Origin: Aphrophora alni
Taxonomy: Eukaryota; Arthropoda; Insecta; Hemiptera; Aphrophoridae
Reading direction: 5' to 3'
Assembly (NCBI GenBank): GCA_963513935.1
Contig: OY740771.1
Coordinates: forward strand, 15,208,954-15,272,953
DNA: 64,000 nt
The notes under the pieces are model-generated. The model was not told the origin of the DNA, searched no databases, and saw nothing but the letters and a program-made list of their open reading frames with translations. Below, in pieces: positions 38,132-46,968 of the stretch (its first letter is position 1; each line of letters starts with the position of its first letter). The position numbers were made by a program, and so were the translations under genes.

Positions 38132-38186
<55 letters not shown>
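38132..38186. repeat. (AT)n microsatellite in left arm
   Basis: About 27 units; the mirror copy at 51014-51053 has about 20. Confidence 0.95.
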
Positions 38187-38188
<2 letters not shown>

Positions 38189-38469
38189 CACTTCTACTTG
38201 TCACGTACCTTTAATTTATAAAATATCTATTTATTAATACAATTATATTAAACTATTATTTTTTATGTTTTATTTTTAAACTGAAAGTGTTAGTTGAATT
38301 TTCATTAGGTTTGGAAGAAATTATATAGTTAAACAGGTAAAATAAAATAAAATAATAATCTCGTGGGATTGTGCCAGGAATATGAGGGACGTAGCACAAA
38401 AAATTCACTTTTTTCCACTTTATTGACTGACAAGTAGAAAAATAAATCCCAGTCAAGCTGCGGTACATG

Positions 38470-39685
38470 GCGCCACGCGGAACACAATTGCCTATTATCT
38501 TCGCTTACAGTTTATTTATTTAACTAATATTAAACCTTATTCATAGAGTACGCAAATGTAGAGGTAAATCATAAAATAATCATCTGTTACTAACAATAGT
38601 GAGCAACATTGAATTAATCTAACCTAATGAAATTTCTCAATTAATGATTAAAATAAAACTTACTCTTCGATTTTATTAACGTATTTGTGATAAATTGTGT
38701 TTAAGTTTAGTTTTATTTATATGAAAACTTCTTACACATTAGGCTCAATTTTATTTATTCGTTATAATTATAAGATTTTATGATTCAATAATGTCATGGC
38801 GATGCATTTGTTCTCATACTTTCTTGAAAACAATAAGTATTGTCCAGCACAAATAACACCTAAATAATTAACATAAATAGTTTTTATGTTATGTATCTTT
38901 GTCATTCAAAGAAGAGATGAAAATATATAACTACATTTTAAAAACCAGCTTCAAAAACAAACTTTTATCGCTATTTCGTCATGCTGCAGAAATCATCTTT
39001 CAACATGAGAGAGCAACTGGCTCTCAAAAAATATCCGTGTAAGCAAAATGTCGAAAAATTTCTTACTTGCATTTTTGACTTTTTATGTTACAAACATCTA
39101 TTTCCAGTGTAAGACTAAAAAGTAGAGTGAAATCAGGACATCACCTTGACAGACTTCTTTTATTAAAGAAAAAAAAAAACAAAAACATTATTTTGCAATC
39201 ACAAAATTGTATACCATGTGTGTTTTATCACACAACCGTTTTATAATCTGCATTTGCAGAAACAAATATTTATCTCTATCTGGAGGCATAATAGAAGTGG
39301 TGTCCTATGGTAGGTAACTAAACTATTGTGATGGATAAACATTGACTGATACAATGTTATTAAACAGAAGTTAATCGAGTTAAACTTGTAAGAGAACTTC
39401 TGATACTACTTGTAACCATTAGACTAATAATTATTCCTTCTACTTCTCTAATTATTAGTATAGTTAACTTTCTATTTTACCATTAGATGAGATACTAACT
39501 TTGCTTACATAACATCTTCAATTATTATTAGTTTAGATTCTTGCTGGTTTGGTTTGTATTATCACTATTTTTCTAAAATATTACTGAAAGTATAATCAAC
39601 AGTAAAATGTTTAATATTTTTTAAATAAATGTCAATAGAAAATATTTTAAATGGTTTATTTATAATAAATATTGGTTTTTTAACT

Positions 39686-39725
<40 letters not shown>

Positions 39726-40570
39726 TTTCTTCGATTTACATATGGCTTGGAGAAAAAAGCTTATGAACAATATTTACTTATATTCCTACATTATATACAC
39801 ATTTTGATTGAAAATTTACAAAGATTATTTAAAATGCGTATATAGTTTCATAATAGTTATATGAAATGATTGTCTTCGTGTGTTATTGATGGGAAACGTA
39901 AACACATTAGAATATTCAACGCCTATACTTTAAAAAGATAATTACATGTTTAGAGGTTTTGGTTTTAATAATAAACTTAAAACATATGTCTTTCAAATTT
40001 AGGTAATAATAAAAAGAAGTATTGTTTTACGTGCCAATATGTTTGACACTAAAACGTTTCTACTGTTCTATATTGCTTAAAGTGAAATATAAAAATTCTG
40101 TCACGAAGATTCACTGAGATGTAATAAATGGTAAATATATACATAAAAATAAAACGTTTAAAATGTGTTTGTTGACGATGAGAGTAAAATATGGTAATAT
40201 GTAAAATATGGAGATAAGTAATTTCATTACAAGTAGCTACTAAAAATTTAACATCACAAACCATTATCAATGTACGTTTTCCAGAACCACTCACATCCTC
40301 ATTTGTTATTATTTACAAATTTGCAGCAACGATTTCACAAATAAAGATTCATTGAAACGCCTCATTCTTTAAAATAAGCCTACAATAACACTAATTAACT
40401 AAAACATAATATAAATAACCTTATTAATCATAATTAATTATAAGATTTAAATGTTAATTTTAGATTGTGAAACGGCGATGTCCATTAATGAAAAATAATA
40501 TATATCTCTGAGAAGCTCAACTATATTTACTATGTTTTGGCAATTTCGAGTCACTCAATCTGAATATATT
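38470..40570. other. Left arm interior, no supported gene
   Basis: About 2.1 kb of AT-rich DNA with an (AT)n at 39689-39721 and no convincing gene. The 81-codon frame at 40049-40294 (-) has no ATG start. It contains GSGKRTL near its beginning, which resembles a P-loop, but the rest of the frame is AT-driven. Confidence 0.45.
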
Positions 40571-40694
40571 CCTTGTTAATGGACCATTTAGTAAAAAATC
40601 CCTCTCTTGCGTCTTACTCGGTCAGATCCATGTTCCTTTCAATCCTATGGTCAGAGATTAGAGTGAGCGCATGCGCAATAGTATCTAACCAAGC

Positions 40695-40729
40695 TATAAA
40701 AAACAATTCGCCAAGGGTTATTAATCAGT
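40695..40729 (+). promoter_or_regulatory. TATA box and TCAGT initiator of the PC4-like gene, left
   Basis: TATAAAAA starts at 40695 and TCAGT lies at 40725-40729. With its A (40727) as +1, the TATA box begins at -32, the canonical arthropod RNA polymerase II spacing. TTAAG follows at 40732-40736, a motif like the late DTAAG start of baculoviruses and nudiviruses. The preferred ATG is at +15. Confidence 0.6.
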
Positions 40730-40740
40730 TCTTAAGTAAC

Positions 40741-41559
40741 ATGGATGTCAAACCCAGCAAGAGACGTACACCATACGAAAGGAATAAGAAAATCAACTTT
40801 AAAACTAATTTAATTCCGGAAAAAACAGACAAATTAGACCAAAATATGGAAAAGAAAATCGTTAATAGAACTCTGCCTGTGCTACTTTTGAATACGTGGT
40901 ATTCTCTTAATAAAAGTCAAAGGAAAGTAGCTATAATTGGTTTGGATATTGAAAATATGTTTGAACCAAGATTGCAATTACGTAAATCAGATTCAAAAAG
41001 TGGAGTTTCACTAAGTATTTCTGAATGGAATATTTTACTACAAAAGTCTGAATTGATTTCCAATTTTTTCATGTGTAAAAAACAAAGTTATGAAAATTTT
41101 GATTTGGATAAGCATCAAGTTGTGTTTCAAATGATGTACGGTAAAAAATCTATTTTAATTCGTGAACTAATCTGTATTCAACCTCAGCTTTATCTACCAG
41201 ATACACTCATTATTCAGGAACCTACATGGAAAGGATTGTTACAGATGTCACAATGCGTTTCAAACTACTTCAACTTTTGTACTCTGATGTCATCAAATGT
41301 GTTCAACTGTTTTCAAGATGTTAAAAATATTGTAGTGAATAACTTATTAACAAATGTACCAGCAGATGTAGTAAAAGAAGATTCTATTGTTAAAACTTAT
41401 TTAGTGAAATGTTTGGATGAATTAGACATAAATGTTATAAAATGTGAAACAAATAATAAAGACTTGATTTTATCTGAAATTAAAATAATGTGTTTAGATA
41501 CTTTTGTAAATTATTTAAGATTACACTTGTTTTATAAAGATATCAATGAATGTATATAA
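40741..41559 (+). CDS. PC4-like tandem-domain protein, left copy (272 aa)
   Basis: Start chosen at ATG 40741: it lies 14 nt after a TATA/TCAGT promoter and has A at -3 and G at +4. An in-frame ATG at 40579 would add 54 residues, but that extension precedes the promoter, and the only arm-to-arm amino-acid difference (Asp/Asn) falls there. The N-terminus is basic (KPSKRRTPYERNKK, residues 4-17), a likely nuclear signal. Residues about 63-110 (ending SGVSLSISEWNILLQKSELI) resemble the C-terminal strand-helix part of PC4/p15 ssDNA-binding cofactors. Residues about 125-180 (SILIRELICIQPQLYLPD...PTWKGLL) look like a second, diverged unit. The C-terminal 90 residues are unassigned. The fold call is by eye. 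Possible roles are transcription cofactor or ssDNA binding in replication. AATAAA lies 63 nt past the stop. Confidence 0.75.
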   Translation: MDVKPSKRRTPYERNKKINFKTNLIPEKTDKLDQNMEKKIVNRTLPVLLLNTWYSLNKSQRKVAIIGLDIENMFEPRLQLRKSDSKSGVSLSISEWNILLQKSELISNFFMCKKQSYENFDLDKHQVVFQMMYGKKSILIRELICIQPQLYLPDTLIIQEPTWKGLLQMSQCVSNYFNFCTLMSSNVFNCFQDVKNIVVNNLLTNVPADVVKEDSIVKTYLVKCLDELDINVIKCETNNKDLILSEIKIMCLDTFVNYLRLHLFYKDINECI

Positions 41560-41621
41560 TTATTGTTTCCAACATGTAAAACCTTTGTATACATACTATG
41601 TACCATTAAGTATTATTTTTC

Positions 41622-41627
41622 AATAAA
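41622..41627 (+). terminator. Polyadenylation signal of the PC4-like gene, left
   Basis: AATAAA lies 63 nt downstream of the stop codon at 41559. Confidence 0.6.
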
Positions 41628-41734
41628 ATATTATTATAAATTTCACTGTTATTATTATTTAAAAGCCTGTATTAAAATAAGGAGAATGAAATAATGAAGT
41701 CTTATACAGAGATCAATACTTATAATTATCAAAT

Positions 41735-41736
41735 AA

Positions 41737-41809
<73 letters not shown>
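41735..41809. repeat. (AT)n(AC)n compound microsatellite, left arm
   Basis: An AT run leads into about 28 AC units, between the convergent 3' ends of the PC4-like and acidic genes. The mirror copy at about 47404-47456 has only about 18 GT units. Confidence 0.95.
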
Positions 41810-41810
<1 letters not shown>

Positions 41811-41890
41811 CACACACACAAATACAATAATAACAAAATATATAACAGATTATACAATAAAACTATTTAAACAAGAATATATACAACATA

Positions 41891-42244
41891 TTAAAAATGT
41901 CTTTGCCTTTTATTAGGCGGCTCGTCATTTTCTTCTTCACAATTATTTTCTATGTTTCTTTTTAAATAATAGTTATATAAAAATAATGTCATTGAATCGG
42001 CTCCCTCTGTTACACTTTCGTCCCCGCTTGAATACGGAATTACTTCATCGTATTCTTCTACTGCTACTTCTTCTTCTTCTTCTTCTTCTTCATTACCCCC
42101 CTCACCTTCAAAATTTTCTTCCTCCTCCTCTTCTGTCAAATCTATTACATCGTTATCACTCCACGACAACCACCACTCGTCCATCCCAACCAACTCCTCA
42201 AACAAACTTTCATCCTCCTTCCACCATTCTTCTAAACCAGCCAT
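41891..42244 (-). CDS. Acidic, Trp-rich protein with SUMO-interaction motif, left copy (117 aa)
   Basis: The 117-residue protein is extremely acidic. Residues 4-30 mix Trp/Phe/Leu with Asp/Glu (LEEWWKEDESLFEELVG), like acidic transactivation domains. VIDLT at 33-37 followed by a Glu run is a textbook SUMO-interaction motif with an acidic extension. A second Glu run spans 53-59, SSGDES at 72-77 fits CK2 phosphorylation, and KRQR at 112-115 after PPN is a likely nuclear signal. No enzymatic domain is visible. It is divergent from the 165-aa gene, with 303 bp between start codons. The start context is AGAATGG. TCAGT lies at 42257-42261 and TATATAG at 42266-42272 on the same strand, but they are too close together for a standard TATA-initiator pair. 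The function is probably nuclear regulation of host or element transcription; this is inference. Confidence 0.75.
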   Translation of the reverse strand: MAGLEEWWKEDESLFEELVGMDEWWLSWSDNDVIDLTEEEEEENFEGEGGNEEEEEEEEVAVEEYDEVIPYSSGDESVTEGADSMTLFLYNYYLKRNIENNCEEENDEPPNKRQRHF

Positions 42245-42547
42245 TCTAAAAAACTCACTGAACCTCTATATAACCACAAGCAAAATAATAAAATTCTAAT
42301 TCCTTACATCGTTTATAAAGGTTTACCCCCTACTCTTTGTTACAATAAATAGTTATTTAAACGACTTTTGCCCACAAGTAAATACCAATATGAAGTTTAC
42401 AAACAAAATGTTAGTCACATCTACATGATTTTTATACATGTGTCAAAGTAAATATTAATCTGAACTTTACACTAAAAGTTAATTGTTTGATAATCAAACA
42501 GTATATAGTTTAATGTTCTAAGATAATATGGTAAGTTAATACTCAGA
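42245..42547. promoter_or_regulatory. Divergent promoter region between acidic and 165-aa genes, left
   Basis: 303 bp separate two divergent start codons. On the + side are TATATAG at 42502-42508, GTAAG at 42531-42535 and TCAGA at 42543-42547, just before ATG 42548. On the - side are TATATAG and TCAGT close to ATG 42244. CACATCTACATGATTTTTAT and other AT-rich parts between them show no clear operator. Both start codons share the context AGAATGG. Confidence 0.45.
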
Positions 42548-43045
42548 ATGGTGTCTCACATCTTCCTCCTGCCGCTAAGGGACAACGACATTTTATTTAA
42601 AAGGTGTGTTACAGGAAAGTTGGTTTTTCAACTAGGTTCCGATCTCAATTCTTTAGTTGATGAAATAGAAATTATAAAATATAAACTTCACGGAAAAGTG
42701 TTAACTGTAATTGTATTAGTAAACGGCTCAAACCATAAAATAATTATTGATCGATTTGATGTGAGAGTTAAATTAAAATTTGTAATCACGTTTCCGTGCC
42801 ATCGAGAAAATGTATGGCAAATATACATTGAAACTAGTTTTGACGGTGGTATACAGAGGGTGACAGCTTTAAGTAGCATACGTCACCATTCCTTGTTAAG
42901 AAAACTTCTTCATGGAGATGATCAATTAATGGCTTACAACGATGATGATGGTTACGATTCAGGACACTCAGAGGAACATTCCGACCAAGGTGAAGAAGAA
43001 GTTAATATGGAAGATGATATTGAACAAATACTAAACATTATGTAA
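42548..43045 (+). CDS. Unknown 165-aa protein with acidic tail, left copy
   Basis: Start ATG 42548 has the strong context AGAATGG. Residues 1-120 are rich in alternating hydrophobic stretches (HIFLLPLRD, VLTVIVLVNGSNHKIIIDRF, KLKFVITFPCHRENVWQIYI) that suggest a compact beta-sheet domain. A basic helix-like segment (IRHHSLLRKLL, 111-121) follows. From residue 124 the tail is acidic (DDDGYDSGHSEEHSDQGEEE) and ends with DDIEQILNIM, a short amphipathic motif. I do not recognise the family. A decayed copy of its last 44 codons lies downstream at 43509-43640, so the C-terminal tail has been duplicated at least once. The mirror copy encodes an identical protein. Function unknown; the acidic tail may bind a basic partner or the transcription machinery. 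Confidence 0.72.
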   Translation: MVSHIFLLPLRDNDILFKRCVTGKLVFQLGSDLNSLVDEIEIIKYKLHGKVLTVIVLVNGSNHKIIIDRFDVRVKLKFVITFPCHRENVWQIYIETSFDGGIQRVTALSSIRHHSLLRKLLHGDDQLMAYNDDDGYDSGHSEEHSDQGEEEVNMEDDIEQILNIM

Positions 43046-43200
43046 ATTATGATTTTATATATATATTAATATTATTTTAAAACATTATTGTAAATTTCAT
43101 TGTTATTATTATTATTTGAGATCATTCATTAAATAATCCATCACACATACTATGTTTAAATAATTCAGTTATTTGAAAGTATTAATATTTTTATTTTAAA

Positions 43201-43296
43201 ACATATTTTAGATTATGTCTGGAAATGTTTATAAATTATTTTAGATTGCAAATGTTTTATAACGATATTAATGAATGTACGGTATGTATTTTTTGA
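43201..43296 (+). pseudogene. Decayed C-terminal copy of the PC4-like gene, left
   Basis: The frame reads CLEMFINYFRLQMFYNDINEC, the counterpart of the last residues of the PC4-like protein (CLDTFVNYLRLHLFYKDINEC). It has no upstream body, so it is a tail-only remnant. An AATAAA follows at 43321-43326 and may serve the 165-aa gene upstream. Confidence 0.7.
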
Positions 43297-43330
43297 AAAA
43301 TATTGATTTTAAAAATGTTAAATAAAGTAT

Positions 43331-43385
43331 TTGTATGAAGATGTTTGTAATTTCTTTTAGATTGCTATTGTTTTATAAAATGTTT
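43331..43385 (+). pseudogene. Second, more decayed tail copy of the PC4-like gene, left
   Basis: Nucleotides GATGTTTGTAATTTC and TTTTAGATTGCTATTGTTTT align with the end of the PC4-like gene and with the 43201-43296 copy. The frame is degraded (MFVISFRLLLFYKM). Confidence 0.5.
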
Positions 43386-43508
43386 ATATCCTTTGTATCC
43401 AATTATGAATACAATATACAAAAATATTATATAAACTACTTTGTAATTATTTGATTCCTTTATAATTAAACATAAGGTATTTGAAATAAGAAGCCTATAA
43501 GGAGGAAC

Positions 43509-43640
43509 TATTTTAACGATACTTATTCTGACGATGGTTACGACTCAGGACTTACTGGAGAACGATCCGATCAAAGCGAAATTGAAGAGGAAGTTCATGT
43601 AGATGATGATGAAATTCAACAACTCTTTAATCGAATGTAA
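43509..43640 (+). pseudogene. C-terminal fragment copy of the 165-aa gene, left
   Basis: 44 codons without ATG read YFNDTYSDDGYDSGLTGE... and end QQLFNRM-stop. They parallel the tail of the 165-aa protein (AYNDDDGYDSGHSEE...EQILNIM). The acidic character and the final amphipathic motif are kept, but the body of the gene is missing. Confidence 0.75.
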
Positions 43641-43794
43641 ATCATTCACATAATGTAACGTATTACAAATACTATGTTTAAAGTAGATCATTTATTAAAA
43701 ATGTGTTATCATTTTTTCTTGTTTTAAACCTATTTAGATAAATAATAGAGTAATGCATATCATATAATTGAAGTATATGTATGACATTAACATT

Positions 43795-43885
43795 TTTAGC
43801 TACCGTATCGCCATTTTTCAATGTTGCCCAGGAAGCACCACGAGGAGGTGGTAACCATCACTTCCCACTTAACCTAACATGCATT
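43795..43885. other. GC-richer block inside left arm
   Basis: TACCGTATCGCCATTTTTC and CCCAGGAAGCACCACGAGG and GGTGGTAACCATCACTTCCC form a normal-complexity block in otherwise AT-rich DNA. No open frame of note. Identity unknown; it could be a captured host fragment. Confidence 0.3.
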
Positions 43886-44540
43886 AAATGTAGCTTGTAC
43901 TAATAACTAAATACATTAAATTAAGAGTCTAATTCAATTAAAGTTTATTATAAAACATGTAAAAATAACTTTAAACTAATCTTAAATCATACAAACTTAA
44001 AACTAATGTTATACACCTAATCGCTAAAAACGATATATAAGTCTACAATAATATCTTAATAAAATATCACAATATACAGATTTTTAACATATATATTATT
44101 TACATATACATAACACTATTAAAACATAACATAACTATGTACAGTTATCAAAAAATTAAAAACTTTAGACATTACTAAAACACATGGCATTGTTCTATTA
44201 TAAAATATGTTATACGAAGAATAATTACTAAAATTTGTTTTATAACTATGTATGCAGATATATATTTCAATATGATATAAACAGTATATTAATTTATAAA
44301 ATAAAAATATTTAAACTAATTTATAACAGTAGCTAAATTTAAACATAATATACACTATAGACATTATAAAATTAACAAGTGATCAGAGACAAGAAATATG
44401 GCAGATCCTGTGTCAAATTAAAAAAAATTCCTTAATTAATAGCTATTATGTTTCTAAAAATTAAACTATCGCTGTTAGCTGCCCTGTTTCACGGTTAATC
44501 CGTTATATGAAATTCACAAGAGCTCTCGCATTACCGATAA
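43886..44540. other. Inner left arm, no gene
   Basis: AT-rich with no open frame. The last 80 bp before the CG/TG run are more complex (GCTGCCCTGTTTCACGG, AGAGCTCTCGCATTACC). Confidence 0.5.
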
Positions 44541-44545
44541 TTACC

Positions 44546-44667
44546 TGCGCGCGCGCGTGTGTGTGTGTGTGTAAAGTTAAAATATTAACACATTTATACT
44601 AATGTTATAGTACAAATAAATGTGTTAATATTTTAACTTTACACACACACACACACGCGCGCGCGCA
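44546..44667. other. Palindrome centre: CG/TG runs around a 20-nt spacer
   Basis: (CG)6 then (TG)n at 44546-44572, TAAAGTTAAAATATTAACACATTTA up to 44596 in two matched halves, a 20-nt non-palindromic spacer at 44597-44616, then the mirror ending at 44667. Alternating CG/TG runs on both sides can adopt Z-DNA, and the palindrome can extrude as a cruciform. Within the spacer TACT and AGTA can pair, leaving a small asymmetric loop. Confidence 0.85.
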
Positions 44668-45572
44668 GGTAATTATCGGTAATGCGAGAGCTCTTGTGAA
44701 TTTCATATAACGGATTAACCGTGAAACAGGGCAGCTAACAGCGATAGTTTAATTTTTAGAAACATAATAGCTATTAATTAAGGAATTTTTTTTAATTTGA
44801 CACAGGATCTGCCATATTTCTTGTCTCTGATCACTTGTTAATTTTATAATGTCTATAGTGTATATTATGTTTAAATTTAGCTACTGTTATAAATTAGTTT
44901 AAATATTTTTATTTTATAAATTAATATACTGTTTATATCATATTGAAATATATATCTGCATACATAGTTATAAAACAAATTTTAGTAATTATTCTTCGTA
45001 TAACATATTTTATAATAGAACAATGCCATGTGTTTTAGTAATGTCTAAAGTTTTTAATTTTTTGATAACTGTACATAGTTATGTTATGTTTTAATAGTGT
45101 TATGTATATGTAAATAATATATATGTTAAAAATCTGTATATTGTGATATTTTATTAAGATATTATTGTAGACTTATATATCGTTTTTAGCGATTAGGTGT
45201 ATAACATTAGTTTTAAGTTTGTATGATTTAAGATTAGTTTAAAGTTATTTTTACATGTTTTATAATAAACTTTAATTGAATTAGACTCTTAATTTAATGT
45301 ATTTAGTTATTAGTACAAGCTACATTTAATGCATGTTAGGTTAAGTGGGAAGTGATGGTTACCACCTCCTCGTGGTGCTTCCTGGGCAACATTGAAAAAT
45401 GGCGATACGGTAGCTAAAAATGTTAATGTCATACATATACTTCAATTATATGATATGCATTACTCTATTATTTATCTAAATAGGTTTAAAACAAGAAAAA
45501 ATGATAACACATTTTTAATAAATGATCTACTTTAAACATAGTATTTGTAATACGTTACATTATGTGAATGAT

Positions 45573-45704
45573 TTACATTCGATTAAAGAGTTGTTGAATT
45601 TCATCATCATCTACATGAACTTCCTCTTCAATTTCGCTTTGATCGGATCGTTCTCCAGTAAGTCCTGAGTCGTAACCATCGTCAGAATAAGTATCGTTAA
45701 AATA
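45573..45704 (-). pseudogene. C-terminal fragment copy of the 165-aa gene, right
   Basis: Mirror of 43509-43640 with the same frame and stop. Confidence 0.75.
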
Positions 45705-45827
45705 GTTCCTCCTTATAGGCTTCTTATTTCAAATACCTTATGTTTAATTATAAAGGAATCAAATAATTACAAAGTAGTTTATATAATATTTTTGTATATT
45801 GTATTCATAATTGGATACAAAGGATAT

Positions 45828-45882
45828 AAACATTTTATAAAACAATAGCAATCTAAAAGAAATTACAAACATCTTCATACAA
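45828..45882 (-). pseudogene. Second tail copy of the PC4-like gene, right
   Basis: Mirror of 43331-43385. Confidence 0.5.
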
Positions 45883-45916
45883 ATACTTTATTTAACATTT
45901 TTAAAATCAATATTTT

Positions 45917-46012
45917 TCAAAAAATACATACCGTACATTCATTAATATCGTTATAAAACATTTGCAATCTAAAATAATTTATAAACATTTCCAGACATAA
46001 TCTAAAATATGT
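45917..46012 (-). pseudogene. Decayed C-terminal copy of the PC4-like gene, right
   Basis: Mirror of 43201-43296. Confidence 0.7.
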
Positions 46013-46167
46013 TTTAAAATAAAAATATTAATACTTTCAAATAACTGAATTATTTAAACATAGTATGTGTGATGGATTATTTAATGAATGATCTCAAATA
46101 ATAATAATAACAATGAAATTTACAATAATGTTTTAAAATAATATTAATATATATATAAAATCATAAT

Positions 46168-46665
46168 TTACATAATGTTTAGTATTTGTTCAATATCATC
46201 TTCCATATTAACTTCTTCTTCACCTTGGTCGGAATGTTCCTCTGAGTGTCCTGAATCGTAACCATCATCATCGTTGTAAGCCATTAATTGATCATCTCCA
46301 TGAAGAAGTTTTCTTAACAAGGAATGGTGACGTATGCTACTTAAAGCTGTCACCCTCTGTATACCACCGTCAAAACTAGTTTCAATGTATATTTGCCATA
46401 CATTTTCTCGATGGCACGGAAACGTGATTACAAATTTTAATTTAACTCTCACATCAAATCGATCAATAATTATTTTATGGTTTGAGCCGTTTACTAATAC
46501 AATTACAGTTAACACTTTTCCGTGAAGTTTATATTTTATAATTTCTATTTCATCAACTAAAGAATTGAGATCGGAACCTAGTTGAAAAACCAACTTTCCT
46601 GTAACACACCTTTTAAATAAAATGTCGTTGTCCCTTAGCGGCAGGAGGAAGATGTGAGACACCAT
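46168..46665 (-). CDS. Unknown 165-aa protein with acidic tail, right copy
   Basis: The protein is identical to that encoded at 42548-43045, with the same start context and downstream tail fragments. Two identical copies mean that loss of one arm would not remove the product. No family recognised. Confidence 0.72.
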   Translation of the reverse strand: MVSHIFLLPLRDNDILFKRCVTGKLVFQLGSDLNSLVDEIEIIKYKLHGKVLTVIVLVNGSNHKIIIDRFDVRVKLKFVITFPCHRENVWQIYIETSFDGGIQRVTALSSIRHHSLLRKLLHGDDQLMAYNDDDGYDSGHSEEHSDQGEEEVNMEDDIEQILNIM

Positions 46666-46968
46666 TCTGAGTATTAACTTACCATATTATCTTAGAACAT
46701 TAAACTATATACTGTTTGATTATCAAACAATTAACTTTTAGTGTAAAGTTCAGATTAATATTTACTTTGACACATGTATAAAAATCATGTAGATGTGACT
46801 AACATTTTGTTTGTAAACTTCATATTGGTATTTACTTGTGGGCAAAAGTCGTTTAAATAACTATTTATTGTAACAAAGAGTAGGGGGTAAACCTTTATAA
46901 ACGATGTAAGGAATTAGAATTTTATTATTTTGCTTGTGGTTATATAGAGGTTCAGTGAGTTTTTTAGA
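46666..46968. promoter_or_regulatory. Divergent promoter region, right
   Basis: Mirror of 42245-42547. TATATAG at 46941-46947 and TCAGT at 46952-46956 precede ATG 46969; the GTAAG and TATATAG of the opposite gene are kept. Confidence 0.45.

Larger units (their letters stand above)
36738..44596 (+). repeat. Left arm of the giant palindrome (inverted repeat)
   Basis: The left arm pairs with 44617-52469. Sequence identity is nearly complete: within the regions compared I found one base substitution (G at 40582, pairing with T at 48611 on the + strand) and length differences only in microsatellites and homopolymers. The (AC)n at 41753-41809 is longer on the left, (AT)n at 38132-38186 is longer on the left, and those at 37824-37857 and 39689-39721 are shorter than their mirror copies. 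Confidence 0.95.

Noticed and set aside
38256..38468. 70-codon frame (mirror 50733-50945) as a fourth gene of the arm
   Set aside because: It has an ATG but no domain, AT-driven composition in its second half and no clear promoter; conserved only because the arms are identical.
41986..42249. 87-codon Leu-rich frame opposite the acidic gene
   Set aside because: It is the antisense shadow of the Glu-rich coding sequence (poly-Glu reads as poly-Leu on the other strand).
42688..42879. 63-codon frame opposite the 165-aa gene
   Set aside because: Antisense shadow of the real gene, mirrored at 46334-46525.
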